From Spirochaetaceae bacterium (GTDB lineage: Bacteria; Spirochaetota; Spirochaetia; SZUA-6; RPPD01), in assembly GCA_003818675.1 (NCBI GenBank), contig RPPD01000156.1:1-5974 (forward strand): 5,974 nt of DNA, given 5' to 3'. Of this stretch, positions 5,793 to 5,974 are shown piece after piece. Positions within the stretch are counted from its first letter, which is position 1. Each line of letters opens with the position of its first letter. The notes beneath the pieces are model-generated. The model was given only the letters and a program-made list of their open reading frames with translations, was not told the origin of the DNA and made no database searches. The position numbers and the translations under genes are program-made.

Positions 5793-5974
5793 TTGCGGTC
5801 AGAAAACATAATCAAAATGGAGGGTATCTGCAAAGCATTTCCAGGGGTCAGAGCTCTGCATAATGTAGACTTCGCGCTCCGAAAGGGTGAGATCCATGCC
5901 CTTATGGGCGAAAACGGAGCGGGCAAGTCCACACTGATAAAGGTCATGACCGGGGTTTACGAAAAGGACGCCGG
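5793..5974 (+). CDS. Sugar ABC transporter ATP-binding protein, N-terminal fragment (YtfR/RbsA/AraG type)
   Basis: The first 60 codons of the ATPase that powers the importer at the cytoplasmic membrane; the gene continues past the right edge. Read from TTG 5793 it begins [19 protein letters not shown], followed by [19 protein letters not shown] (20-38) and the Walker A loop GENGAGKST (39-47), then [13 protein letters not shown]. The order and wording (sK.FPGV.AL..VdF.l..GEi.[14 protein letters not shown]...GVY) are those of carbohydrate-type ATPases with two fused nucleotide-binding domains of about 500 residues, and E. coli YtfR is the closest I can recall. Only the first domain's start is visible, so the second domain is assumed. 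It should work with the binding protein upstream and permease genes that would follow. An ATG at 5817 is an alternative start. Confidence 0.93.
   Translation, partial: MRSENIIKMEGICKAFPGVRALHNVDFALRKGEIHALMGENGAGKSTLIKVMTGVYEKDA

Noticed and set aside
5624..5863. 79-codon plus-strand ATG frame across the transporter spacer
   Set aside because: It begins in the loop and arm of a perfect palindrome, has no ribosome binding site, shows no recognisable domain, and overlaps the ATPase start in a different phase.

Overview
The window reads in one direction as an L-arabinose (or closely related pentose) utilisation locus. In order it holds the 3' end of a LacI/GalR-type regulator, ribulokinase (araB), L-ribulose-5-phosphate 4-epimerase (araD), a sugar isomerase of the L-fucose-isomerase fold, a possible 33-residue small ORF, a lipoprotein sugar-binding protein, and the first 60 codons of a sugar ABC ATPase that runs off the right edge. 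The organism cannot be fixed from the sequence. Strong AGGAGG-type ribosome binding sites, TTG starts, a lipoprotein (rather than periplasmic) binding protein, mid-range base composition and the LacI subtype fit a Spirochaetota- or Firmicutes-like bacterium. This is an inference with low confidence.

Bases 1-2023: the regulator ends at 295 and araB starts at 341. The 45-bp gap carries a 20-bp palindrome (309-328) that overlaps a plausible promoter. Bases 2021-4273: araB, araD and the isomerase are tightly packed, with a 4-nt gap and then a 4-nt ATGA overlap, so they are almost certainly one transcript. Together they would convert an aldopentose to L-ribulose (isomerase), then L-ribulose 5-phosphate (AraB), then D-xylulose 5-phosphate (AraD), which enters the pentose phosphate pathway. 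The isomerase is not the canonical AraA family: it aligns with FucI and keeps the FucI metal-ligand spacing.

Bases 4274-4510: a non-operon spacer with a short hydrophobic ORF behind a perfect Shine-Dalgarno, then a very good sigma70-type promoter (TTGACA, 17 bp, TAAAAT). A second copy of the operator core lies across its start point. The two palindromes share the right half TCGTTAACGCAA-like core, so one LacI-type protein, most simply the partial regulator at the left edge, probably controls both catabolism and uptake.

Bases 4511-5974: the binding protein and the ATPase most resemble the YtfQ/YtfR type of sugar importer, which suggests uptake of a pentose or furanose sugar. Between them lies a 280-bp spacer packed with four consecutive inverted repeats, none with a U-tract. 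It may set the ratio of binding protein to membrane components, and one repeat may be a dispersed palindromic element.
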